Assembly: GCA_905214875.1 (NCBI GenBank)
Contig: CAJMNR010000003.1
Span: forward strand, 62,001-126,000
DNA length: 64,000 bases
DNA from: an uncultured bacterium
Lineage (GTDB): Bacteria > Bacillota > Clostridia > Lachnospirales > Lachnospiraceae
Direction of reading: 5' to 3'
Shown: positions 52,886 through 60,163 of the stretch, piece by piece
Numbering within the stretch: position 1 is the first letter of the stretch
Layout of the letters: each line of letters starts with the position of its first letter
The notes under the pieces: model-generated
Databases searched by the model: none
Told to the model about the DNA's origin: nothing
What the model saw: only the letters and a program-made list of their open reading frames with translations
Position numbers and translations under genes: made by a program

Positions 52886-53380
52886 ATGAAAACGAATAGA
52901 GAATTCAAATGGAATGTAGGAGGTTCCTTAATTATTCTGATTATTGTAGTATTTGCCCTTGCTATTTTTTCTGTCTTATCCATTAAAGCCTCCAATAGTG
53001 ATTTAGTACTTGCAAAGAAAACAAGGGACTCAGTGGAAGAGTATTATAATGCTGATGCAGAAGCAGAAATACTTCTGATGAAGATTGATCAGCAATTGTT
53101 AGAATATCGGGAGAATCCTTCAGGTGAAGTGTTAAAAGTAAGGCTTCAAATGGTGGTAGGTGATACAGGTGTAGTGGATGCAAAGAGCGATAAGACTGGA
53201 AGTGTCGAATATAGTATTAAAATGAATGAGTATGCTACATTAGATGTAAGCTTGGAATATAATGTAGAGGAAGATAATAATACAAGATACAATGTGGTTA
53301 AGTGGGCAGTAAACCAAAGTGAAGTTGGTGATCCTTCTTATGAAAATTCTTCATTTTGGGATGGCACCATTGAAGAATAA
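52886..53380 (+). CDS. Pilus-assembly-like membrane protein
   Basis: 164 residues. N-terminal membrane helix (GGSLIILIIVVFALAIFSVL) and an external helical-plus-beta domain (VEEYYNADAEAEILLMKIDQ). The layout resembles PilX-type minor pilins. Last of the four-gene group, with GGAGGGA ahead of ATG 52886. Function inferred from position and topology only. Confidence 0.6.
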   Translation: MKTNREFKWNVGGSLIILIIVVFALAIFSVLSIKASNSDLVLAKKTRDSVEEYYNADAEAEILLMKIDQQLLEYRENPSGEVLKVRLQMVVGDTGVVDAKSDKTGSVEYSIKMNEYATLDVSLEYNVEEDNNTRYNVVKWAVNQSEVGDPSYENSSFWDGTIEE

Positions 53381-53516
53381 AAGGGCTGATTTCCAAGGAT
53401 ACCGCAATGATTTACAGTATGAATAGTGATATGATGAGAAGAAGTCTTGTGAATTCATAAATATAAGTTGTCCCCATATAATATATTGAGATGCCTCAAG
53501 GTAAGGAGTGTATTGT

Positions 53517-54470
53517 ATGGGGAAAACTATTTTAAAGGTAAGTGGATTCGTTGTAGGAATCATTTTGCTTCCCGTGTTGCTTACGATGCTGTTTACAGGC
53601 AAAGTAAAAGAGACGAAACATGAGCAGGTAAAACAGGTGACAGCAGAGCAGGGAGCATTAGATCAGACATATACCGTTGATGACTATCTGATGATTGCAA
53701 TGGCAGGCAATATTGATTTAGATATGAATATGGAAACATTGAAAGCCCAGGCAGTCATCCTTAGGACTTGGGTTTATGAGAAACAGCAGGAGAGCGAGAA
53801 AAGTGGTGAGATCTTGACGTTGGAGTCCATAGGGCTAGAGACAATGACGTTGGACCAGTTAAAGAATAAGGTCAGCATGGAAGAGTATGATTTGGATATC
53901 GCTAATATGGAAAATGCTATTTACAGTACAAAAGGACAAGTTCTTACGTATGGAGACGCACCGATTATGGCTTACTTTCATTATGCTAATAATGGAGTCA
54001 CAAGAAGTTATGAGCAAGCGTATGGAGAAAAGATACCATACCTTGTGAGCGTAGATAGTAAGAAGGATGTGGAGGCAGAGGTTGGAGTCACAACTAAGGT
54101 GTTAAAGAAGGCAGAAGTATTAAAGAAACTGAAAGAAAAGTATACCTTAGAAGGAGTGACGGAAGATACCCTGATAGAATCGCTTCTAATAAAAGAAAAA
54201 GAGGATAGTGGATATGTCCATACAATTAAGATTGCAGAAAATGAGATCAGTGGTGAAGATTTTCGCGCCCAATTCAATTTAAATTCCACAAACTTTTATT
54301 TTGAAGAGCGGAATGGGGATCTTCGCATTGTATGTAAGGGAAAAGGAAGTGGCATTGGATTTAGTCAATATGGAGGAAACGCCATGGCAGCAGAGGGGAA
54401 AAAGTACGAGGAGTTATTGTCGTATTATTATCCCGGAACTACGATGATTCATATAGATAGCATGGATTAA
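53517..54470 (+). CDS. spoIID: SpoIID family protein with the catalytic Glu replaced
   Basis: 317 residues. SpoIID is a lytic transglycosylase of the engulfment machine. A membrane anchor (VVGIILLPVLLTMLFT) is followed by the SpoIID core (LKAQAVILRTWVYEKQQ, MAYFHYANNGVTRSYE, GSGIGFSQYGGNAMAAEG). Aligning VDDYLMIAMAGNIDLDM with the usual EDYVxGVVAAEMP places Asn where the catalytic Glu should be. ATG 53517 has AAGGAG; an in-frame GTG at 53508 overlaps it. It pairs with spoIIQ downstream. Confidence 0.85.
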   Translation: MGKTILKVSGFVVGIILLPVLLTMLFTGKVKETKHEQVKQVTAEQGALDQTYTVDDYLMIAMAGNIDLDMNMETLKAQAVILRTWVYEKQQESEKSGEILTLESIGLETMTLDQLKNKVSMEEYDLDIANMENAIYSTKGQVLTYGDAPIMAYFHYANNGVTRSYEQAYGEKIPYLVSVDSKKDVEAEVGVTTKVLKKAEVLKKLKEKYTLEGVTEDTLIESLLIKEKEDSGYVHTIKIAENEISGEDFRAQFNLNSTNFYFEERNGDLRIVCKGKGSGIGFSQYGGNAMAAEGKKYEELLSYYYPGTTMIHIDSMD

Positions 54471-54583
54471 TATCACAGTATTCCACGAAATATATAAAAT
54501 TATGTCGGAAATATTTTACATACTTTTAGAAGGAAATGTATAATCTTCCTAAATGTGGCGAAAATACAGTTAGAGGTGATAAA

Positions 54584-55378
54584 ATGAATAAAGATAAATT
54601 ATCGAAAATCCTAAAAACTAAAGGATTTTACTTATCCCTTCTAACTGGTGTCCTAGCTATAGCAGCCATTTGTTTTGTTTGCGTAAGTACAAACAGTAAC
54701 AATAATAAGAACAGCTTGACTGACTTAAATGGTAACCCTATTACAAAACAAGCTGATAGCGAGAAACAAAAAGACGATGGAGACGAAGCTAATGAACCAG
54801 GAGAAGACAAGACAGTTGTTTCTGAAAATGCAAAAAACAGTGAGGTAAACAAGAGTAAAGCAACCGCAGATCCTGATTTATCAAGTAAGTCATTAGCAGA
54901 AAACAAAAACGACTCAAATAATGCGGTAGAAGCAAATAGTAAAGCCGCAAAAACAACTCTTTCGTTTGATGAGAATGCAAAATTTGAATGGCCTGTAAAG
55001 GGTGATGTAATTATCCCTTACGATATGGAACATGGCGTTCACTTTTTGACATTGGGCCAATACAAATGCAGTGATGCAATTGTTATAGGCGCTGAAGTTG
55101 GCACAAAGGTAAAGAGTGCAGCTAAGGCAAAAGTAGTAAGTATTAAGAAAAACGATGAGACTGGACTTACTGTAACAACAGATATCGGAAGTGGCTATCA
55201 AGTAATTTATGGCCAGTTGAAGAATGTAGGTGTTAAAGTTGGAGATACGATTGAAGCCGGTGCAGTAATTGGTAAGATTGCAAAACCAACGAAATACTAT
55301 TCTGTTGAGGGTCCAAACCTTTACTTTAAGGTAACGGAGGACAAAGAATCAGTAAATCCAATGTATTTATTAGATTAA
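54584..55378 (+). CDS. spoIIQ: SpoIIQ-like LytM (M23) domain protein, degenerate active site
   Basis: 264 residues. N-terminal membrane helix (LLTGVLAIAAICFVCVS), a long acidic linker, and a C-terminal LytM/M23 domain from about residue 150 (EWPVKGDVIIPYD). Zinc ligands are largely missing: the HxGxD position reads YKCSDA and the HxH position reads NLYFKV. In Bacillus SpoIIQ, a forespore protein of the engulfment channel, is also inactive. ATG 54584 has GAGGTGA. The gene follows spoIID, the usual sporulation pairing. Confidence 0.85.
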   Translation: MNKDKLSKILKTKGFYLSLLTGVLAIAAICFVCVSTNSNNNKNSLTDLNGNPITKQADSEKQKDDGDEANEPGEDKTVVSENAKNSEVNKSKATADPDLSSKSLAENKNDSNNAVEANSKAAKTTLSFDENAKFEWPVKGDVIIPYDMEHGVHFLTLGQYKCSDAIVIGAEVGTKVKSAAKAKVVSIKKNDETGLTVTTDIGSGYQVIYGQLKNVGVKVGDTIEAGAVIGKIAKPTKYYSVEGPNLYFKVTEDKESVNPMYLLD

Positions 55379-55402
55379 TAGAATTGTGGTTAAATAGTGT
55401 GT

Positions 55403-55442
55403 AAAAGAGAAAGGGTCTCCATAATAGAGGCCTTTTCTTTTA
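55403..55442 (+). terminator. Terminator after spoIIQ
   Basis: AAAGAGAAAGGGTCTC pairs imperfectly with GAGGCCTTTTCTTT and is followed by T-rich sequence. Confidence 0.7.
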
Positions 55443-55526
55443 TTAGTTGATAGGAATTTTCGCTGCAAGAGCTCTCTTATCAAAAAGTGAGAGTCACACT
55501 TTTTTTCTTTTTACATATAGTATAGT

Positions 55527-55684
55527 ATAAACTTCCCCAAAGAGAGATTCTGTACATATAAAAAAAATCGCGACCGAATTTTTTTTTACGAGGAATCTCT
55601 TTTTTGGGTGAAGCACAAGCTTATTCGGTTGCTTCATATAGATTTAGGGAGAGTGCAAGATATATTGTGCTCTCTCTTTTTTTT
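55527..55684 (+). ncRNA. Candidate structured RNA with three hairpins
   Basis: Between a TATAGTATAAA-type promoter (about 55516-55531) and a strong terminator lie three hairpins: a long one with outer arms 55536-55550 and 55592-55608 and an inner A8-TCG/CGA-T9 stem (55560-55570 with 55575-55587); TGAAGCA/TGCTTCA (55609-55615, 55630-55636); and GAGAGTGCAA/TTGTGCTCTC (55649-55658, 55665-55674) plus eight Ts. No open frame fits. I recognise no RNA family. The whole 55379-55689 gap contains only this and the spoIIQ terminator. Confidence 0.55.
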
Positions 55685-55689
55685 AAAAT

Positions 55690-56358
55690 TTATCTGATTG
55701 CAAAGTCAGCTACAAATCGATACATAAGAACAAAGTGACAAAGGCTTCCTGCCATTACAAAGATATGAAAGATTTCATGTGAGCCAAAGTTACGATGTTT
55801 CGCATTAAAGATTGGAAGCTTTAATGCATAGATAATACCGCCAATCGTATAAATAATACCGCCAATCAGAAGTAATAGAAATCCCGCTTTTGGTAAAGCG
55901 TTGATGATTGGACTGAAAGCAAGCACACATGTCCACCCCATTACGATATAGACAACGCTGGAAACCCATTTTGGACAAGTTACCCATACGGCTTTTAAGA
56001 TAATTCCGCCGATTGCCATTGACCAGATTAAGATAAATAGGAAGAGTCCAAGCTTTCCCCCGAGGACAACAAGGCAAATTGGTGTATAGGTTCCTGCGAT
56101 TAGTACGCTGATCATCATATGATCAAACTTTTTAAGTTTTTTATTTATTTTTTCTGAAATGTCAAAAGTATGATAAATCGTACTCGCTGCATAGAGCAGA
56201 ACCATACTGATAACAAATATTGTAAGAGAGATAAGGTGAATCTTATCAGGATTAGTGGAAGCCTTTATAAGCAATGGAGTTGTGGCAAAAAGTGCCATAA
56301 GCATTCCGATAAAATGTGTGATTGCGCTTCCGGGATCTTTGGGTTTAATTTTACTCAT
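55690..56358 (-). CDS. trhA: Hemolysin III family (PAQR) membrane protein
   Basis: 222 residues, seven membrane helices. Family motifs: SAITHFIGMLMALFA at the start, STIYHTFDIS with the Ser/His, and NFGSHEIFHIFVMAGSLCHF at the end with the three His metal-site residues. PAQR proteins may regulate membrane fluidity (TrhA) or be ceramidase-like. ATG 56358 has AGGAGG. It is divergent from the DUF951 gene. Confidence 0.93.
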   Translation of the reverse strand: MSKIKPKDPGSAITHFIGMLMALFATTPLLIKASTNPDKIHLISLTIFVISMVLLYAASTIYHTFDISEKINKKLKKFDHMMISVLIAGTYTPICLVVLGGKLGLFLFILIWSMAIGGIILKAVWVTCPKWVSSVVYIVMGWTCVLAFSPIINALPKAGFLLLLIGGIIYTIGGIIYALKLPIFNAKHRNFGSHEIFHIFVMAGSLCHFVLMYRFVADFAIR

Positions 56359-56512
56359 AAAAATACCTCCTTTATAATACTGTTTGACATTAATATATCC
56401 AAAAACAAATGTTGATATTATGATATGTAGTTTTTAAAACCACGTTATGTGATTTAATATTATATCTATTATGAAAAAAAAGCAATAGCTGATTTGGAAA
56501 ATATTTTGTTTA

Positions 56513-56542
56513 TTGAAACAGTTGTATTTCGTATGCTATAAT
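56513..56542 (+). promoter_or_regulatory. Promoter of the DUF951-rpsF operon
   Basis: TTGAAA (56513-56518), 18 bp, TATAAT (56537-56542), 30 bp ahead of the DUF951 start. Confidence 0.65.
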
Positions 56543-56572
56543 AGGAAACAATATAAAAAGCGGAGGTTTATA

Positions 56573-56755
56573 ATGGAAGTAGCTGTTGGAGATATTATAA
56601 AATTGAAAAAACAACATCCATGCGGAAGCTTTGAATGGGAAGTGCTTCGAATCGGTATCGATTTCCGTTTAAAGTGTACCGGTTGTGGTCATCAGATTAT
56701 GATTCCGCGTAAACAAGTGGAAAAAAATATTCGAAATATACGAAAAAGTTCGTAA
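56573..56755 (+). CDS. DUF951 family small protein
   Basis: 60 residues, starts MEVAVGDIIKLKKQHPCGSF and has a CxxC-type pair in LKCTGCGHQIMIPR. DUF951 proteins are small OB-like zinc-ribbon candidates commonly placed ahead of rpsF in Firmicutes, with proposed but unproven roles near ribosome or RNA. GGAGG precedes ATG 56573; the frame before it belongs to the promoter. The gap to rpsF is 124 bp. Confidence 0.85.
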   Translation: MEVAVGDIIKLKKQHPCGSFEWEVLRIGIDFRLKCTGCGHQIMIPRKQVEKNIRNIRKSS

Positions 56756-56879
56756 GATGAATATTCTACTTGAATTATTGTAAATGTTATGCTAATATAT
56801 CTAATTGTGATATGTTAAATATATTCCTTGTTCTTATCTTAGTATAAGGGCCAGAGACCAAAAGGAGGTGCAAACAACT

Positions 56880-57167
56880 ATGAACAAATATGAATTAGCC
56901 TTAGTTGTAAATGCAAAAATCGATGATGAAGCAAGAACTGCTACAGTTGAAAAAGTAAAAGAATATATTACTCGTTTCGGCGGTACAGTAACTAACGTTG
57001 ATGAATGGGGTAAGAAAAGATTAGCTTACGATATTCAAAAAATGCGTGAAGGCTTCTACTACTTCATCACTTTCGAATCTGATTCAAAATGTCCAAACGA
57101 AGTTGAACAAAACGTTCGTATTATGGAATCTGTTATCAGATATTTATGCATTCGCCAAGACGCATAA
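56880..57167 (+). CDS. rpsF: 30S ribosomal protein S6
   Basis: 95 residues. S6 binds 16S rRNA together with S18. Typical sequence: NKYELALVVNAKIDDEAR, WGKKRLAYDIQKMREGFYYF. ATG 56880 has the full AAAGGAGGTG site; an in-frame GTG at 56868 overlaps it. First of the rpsF-ssb-rpsR trio, a standard Firmicute order. Possible autoregulation by S6:S18 in the 124-bp leader was not resolved. Confidence 0.97.
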   Translation: MNKYELALVVNAKIDDEARTATVEKVKEYITRFGGTVTNVDEWGKKRLAYDIQKMREGFYYFITFESDSKCPNEVEQNVRIMESVIRYLCIRQDA

Positions 57168-57185
57168 TAAGGAGGGGATTCCCTA

Positions 57186-57638
57186 ATGAATAAAGTTATC
57201 TTAATGGGAAGATTAACTAGAGATCCAGAAGTGAGATATTCTCAAGGTGAAAGTGCTACAGCAATTGCACGTTTCAGTTTAGCTGTTGATCGTAGATTTA
57301 AACGTCAAGGAGAAGCAGACGCTGATTTTATCAACTGTGTTTCTTTTGGAAAAACTGCTGAGTTTGCTGAAAGATACTTAAAGCAAGGTACGAAAGTCGT
57401 TGCATGCGGTAGAATTCAGACAGGTAGTTATACGAATAAAGAAGGTCAAAAAGTATACACAACAGATGTTGTTGTAGAAGAAGTTGAATTCGCTGAAAGC
57501 AAAGCTGCTAGTGAAAGAAACCATGGTGGAATGGATTTAGGATTCCAACCAGCTTCTAGACCAGCTCCAAGCCAAGCAGCAGGAGATGGATTCATGGATA
57601 TTCCTGACGGTATTGATGAAGAATTACCATTCAATTAG
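57186..57638 (+). CDS. ssb: Single-stranded DNA-binding protein
   Basis: 150 residues. N-terminal OB fold (NKVILMGRLTRDPEVRYSQG, ARFSLAVDRRF, DFINCVSFGKTAEF), a Gly/Pro/Ala-rich linker and the acidic tip DEELPFN for partner binding. It coats single strands in replication and repair. Located between rpsF and rpsR with AAGGAGGG ahead of ATG 57186. Confidence 0.97.
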   Translation: MNKVILMGRLTRDPEVRYSQGESATAIARFSLAVDRRFKRQGEADADFINCVSFGKTAEFAERYLKQGTKVVACGRIQTGSYTNKEGQKVYTTDVVVEEVEFAESKAASERNHGGMDLGFQPASRPAPSQAAGDGFMDIPDGIDEELPFN

Positions 57639-57674
57639 CATTTAATTATAAGGATATAAGGAGGTCATGTTGTA

Positions 57675-57941
57675 ATGCCAAGCAATAGAACAGATAGAAG
57701 CGATTCTCCTATGAAAAGAAGAGGCGGACGTAGACGTAAGAAAGTTTGCGTATTCTGTGCTGACAAAAATCATACAGGAATCGATTACAAAGATATTAAT
57801 AAATTAAAAAGATACGTGTCTGAAAGAGGTAAAATTCTTCCTAGAAGAATTACTGGTAACTGCGCTAAGCATCAAAGAGCTTTAACTGTAGCTATCAAGA
57901 GAGCTAGACACATCGCATTAATGCCATACACTACTGACTAA
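57675..57941 (+). CDS. rpsR: 30S ribosomal protein S18, zinc-binding form
   Basis: 88 residues. Core KKVCVFCADKNHTGIDYKDI, ILPRRITGNCAKHQRALTVA. The Cys-x-x-Cys and Cys-x-x-His pairs show the zinc-binding (C+) form, which in many bacteria has a zinc-free paralogue elsewhere. AAGGAGGT precedes ATG 57675. Last gene of the trio, followed by a strong terminator. Confidence 0.97.
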   Translation: MPSNRTDRSDSPMKRRGGRRRKKVCVFCADKNHTGIDYKDINKLKRYVSERGKILPRRITGNCAKHQRALTVAIKRARHIALMPYTTD

Positions 57942-57974
57942 TTAGTTGTATTGTAGACGCATAATTGCTGAAAG

Positions 57975-58008
57975 AAAGGACCATTGTAATTTTACAATGG
58001 TCCTTTTT
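57975..58008 (+). terminator. Intrinsic terminator after rpsR
   Basis: AAAGGACCATTGT (57975-57987) pairs with ACAATGGTCCTTT (57994-58006) around AATTTT, followed by Ts. Confidence 0.93.
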
Positions 58009-58011
58009 GAG

Positions 58012-58044
58012 TTACGCGGGCAACGAGCCAAAGTCCTGGTTGCC
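58012..58044 (+). repeat. Copy of the dispersed repeat behind the rpsR terminator
   Basis: TTACGCGGGCAACGAGCCAA (58012-58031) continues AGTCCTGGTTGCC to 58044. Compared with 44311-44341 only two bases differ. It can form GGCAAC/GTTGCC around a 14-nt loop. The following 180 bp hold a TACGACA direct repeat (about 58099-58121) and the Big2 gene's start region. Confidence 0.7.
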
Positions 58045-58227
58045 TCTAAAAATCTTAATTGATACTGCTACTTACATAAACCAACAATATAGCCTTATAT
58101 ACGACAAAATACGACATAAAGTAATTGGAATGTTATAGGAAATTAGTAGTGTGATTGTAATGATTTGTTGACACTAAAATATGGAATTTTTATAATAGGG
58201 ATATTGAAAAAAATAAGGAGAATGAAA

Positions 58228-59949
58228 ATGAAAAAAGTATTAAACAATACGTCCAAAGCATTAGGTGCAATTTTATTTTCAGCAATGTTAGTTCTTGCTA
58301 TGGCAATTGCAATGCCAAATGACGTACTAAACATGAACGCTACAACTCAAGTTGAAGCAGCGGCTAAAATCAGCAAATCAAGCCTTACACTTACAAAAGG
58401 AGCAAGCCAAACGATAAAGGTTAACGGTAACTCCAAAAAAGTTATTTGGAAGTCTACAAATACAAAAGTAGCAACAGTTAACTCTAAGGGTAAAATTACT
58501 GCTAAGTCAGCAGGCTCAGCTAAAATTCAAGCAAAAGTAGGGAAAAAGACTTACACTTGTAAAGTAAAAGTTTTAAAATTTAAGATCAATAAAACTAGTG
58601 TAACATTAACAAAAGGGAAAACAACTACTTTAAAAGTATCAGGGACAAAAAATAAAGCTACATATAAGTCAAGCAATAAAAAGATTGCAACAGTAACTAG
58701 CAAGGGTGTTATTAAAGGTGTAAAAAAGGGATCTACAAGCATTAAGGTTAAAGTAGGGAAAGAAACTTTTACTGTACCTGTAAAAGTTGAAACACCAAGC
58801 ATGTCTAAGACATCTATTTCAATTAAAAAAGGAAATACCTATAAATTAAAGTTAAACGGAACTAGTAGAAGTGTTAAATGGTCTACAAACAATTCTAAAG
58901 TAGCAACAGTAAGCAATGGTAAAGTAACTGCCAAAGGAATAGGACAAGCAATAATTACTGCAAAAGTAAATGATAAGAGCTATACATGTAAAGTAAAAGT
59001 TGGATACAACGTTATCAACTGTCCAGACACCATTAAAGTAAAGTATGGTGAAACTAAGAAAATTACATTAACGGCAACAGATAGTTTTAGTTATGGCAGT
59101 GAGGATTCAAGTATTGCAAGAGTTAGTATTAGTCCATCTTATTTCTATAAAGGTGATAAACTAACAATGACCGTTACTGGAGAATATGTTGGAACAACAA
59201 ATATTGTATTTAAAAGTAATGCTGGTTGGACCAAAAAATGTAAAGTTACTGTAGAAGGAAATGCTTTATCAACAAGTACAGTAAGTAATCCAATTAATGG
59301 ACTAAAAGTGAATAGTATTAAAGCTTATAAATCTGTAAAATCCTCTGAGCATGATATTGCAGTAGTAGGTAGTTTTACAAGCCAGATTGATGCTAAAGTA
59401 GATTATATTGCATTAGATTATGTGTTTTATGACAAGAATGGAAAACAAATTGCTACAGCTACAAGCTATATTGATAAGCCTGTAAAAGGAAAAACTTATA
59501 CAGATAAATATACTAAGTACGATAGTGGTAATAAGTTGAATAGTGTAGCAAGTGTTAAGCTAGTAGGAATAAGTGTAGAGTTAGATGATTCGATTGTTGG
59601 AACCCAAAGAACAAATCCAACTCTTGCTTTGAAAAACAATGATTCTAGTATCGATGTAAAAAATTATGTAATGGCAAGTGCTTATGGATATGAGTATGAT
59701 GAGTATAGAACTGCATATCAATTTACAGTAACAAATAAAACAAATGATTACCAGTATTATAAGGTTTTGTTTGATGCATATGATGCAAGTGGAAAGTTAA
59801 TATCTCAACCTAATAGTAGTTGGAATTATGTAACGAGTTCTGTTTCACCAGGAGAGAGTCGTACAGTTACTGTTTCTGCGGGTACATTATATGGTGAACT
59901 AAAGACAGGAAAAATTTCTAAGATAGTATTACGATTTGAAAAGAATTAG
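58228..59949 (+). CDS. Secreted surface protein with Big2 (Ig-like) repeats
   Basis: 573 residues. Signal peptide (ALGAILFSAMLVLAMAIAMP) with likely cleavage before the first repeat, then three Big2 domains of about 70 residues (each with a KxxxxxKG start, WKSTNTKVATVNSKGKITAK-type core and YTCKVKV end), a fourth divergent one to about residue 350, and a C-terminal FxLYD-like beta domain. It is exported and perhaps cell-wall or matrix bound. ATG 58228 has AAGGAG at the right distance; two in-frame upstream ATGs do not. Flanked by terminators on both sides, so it stands alone. Confidence 0.88.
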   Translation: MKKVLNNTSKALGAILFSAMLVLAMAIAMPNDVLNMNATTQVEAAAKISKSSLTLTKGASQTIKVNGNSKKVIWKSTNTKVATVNSKGKITAKSAGSAKIQAKVGKKTYTCKVKVLKFKINKTSVTLTKGKTTTLKVSGTKNKATYKSSNKKIATVTSKGVIKGVKKGSTSIKVKVGKETFTVPVKVETPSMSKTSISIKKGNTYKLKLNGTSRSVKWSTNNSKVATVSNGKVTAKGIGQAIITAKVNDKSYTCKVKVGYNVINCPDTIKVKYGETKKITLTATDSFSYGSEDSSIARVSISPSYFYKGDKLTMTVTGEYVGTTNIVFKSNAGWTKKCKVTVEGNALSTSTVSNPINGLKVNSIKAYKSVKSSEHDIAVVGSFTSQIDAKVDYIALDYVFYDKNGKQIATATSYIDKPVKGKTYTDKYTKYDSGNKLNSVASVKLVGISVELDDSIVGTQRTNPTLALKNNDSSIDVKNYVMASAYGYEYDEYRTAYQFTVTNKTNDYQYYKVLFDAYDASGKLISQPNSSWNYVTSSVSPGESRTVTVSAGTLYGELKTGKISKIVLRFEKN

Positions 59950-59979
59950 TCATATTAGATGATTGTAATATAGTCGTGG

Positions 59980-60020
59980 AAAAATGCCCTATAAGAATTT
60001 ATTCTTATAGGGCATTTTTA
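59980..60020 (+). terminator. Intrinsic terminator after the Big2 gene
   Basis: AAAAATGCCCTATAAGAAT pairs with ATTCTTATAGGGCATTTTT. Confidence 0.93.
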
Positions 60021-60163
60021 TGTGCATTCTCATCCATACTAGAAAGGGAGAAGTTTACAGTGCGAGTTGGACCCCTACTAAATTAAGTCTTTTCTAAATT
60101 TGCTTAAAATGGTATAATGACGTATGGTATAGAATCATAGCGTATTAGCTAGGAGATGTGGAA

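Noticed and set aside
55527..55684. 6S RNA or SRP RNA assignment for the structured region
   Set aside because: Neither the long bubble structure of 6S nor the conserved SRP tetraloop region could be found.
58390..59000. DNA tandem repeat in the surface protein gene
   Set aside because: Repeats are protein-level Big2 domains with diverged DNA.
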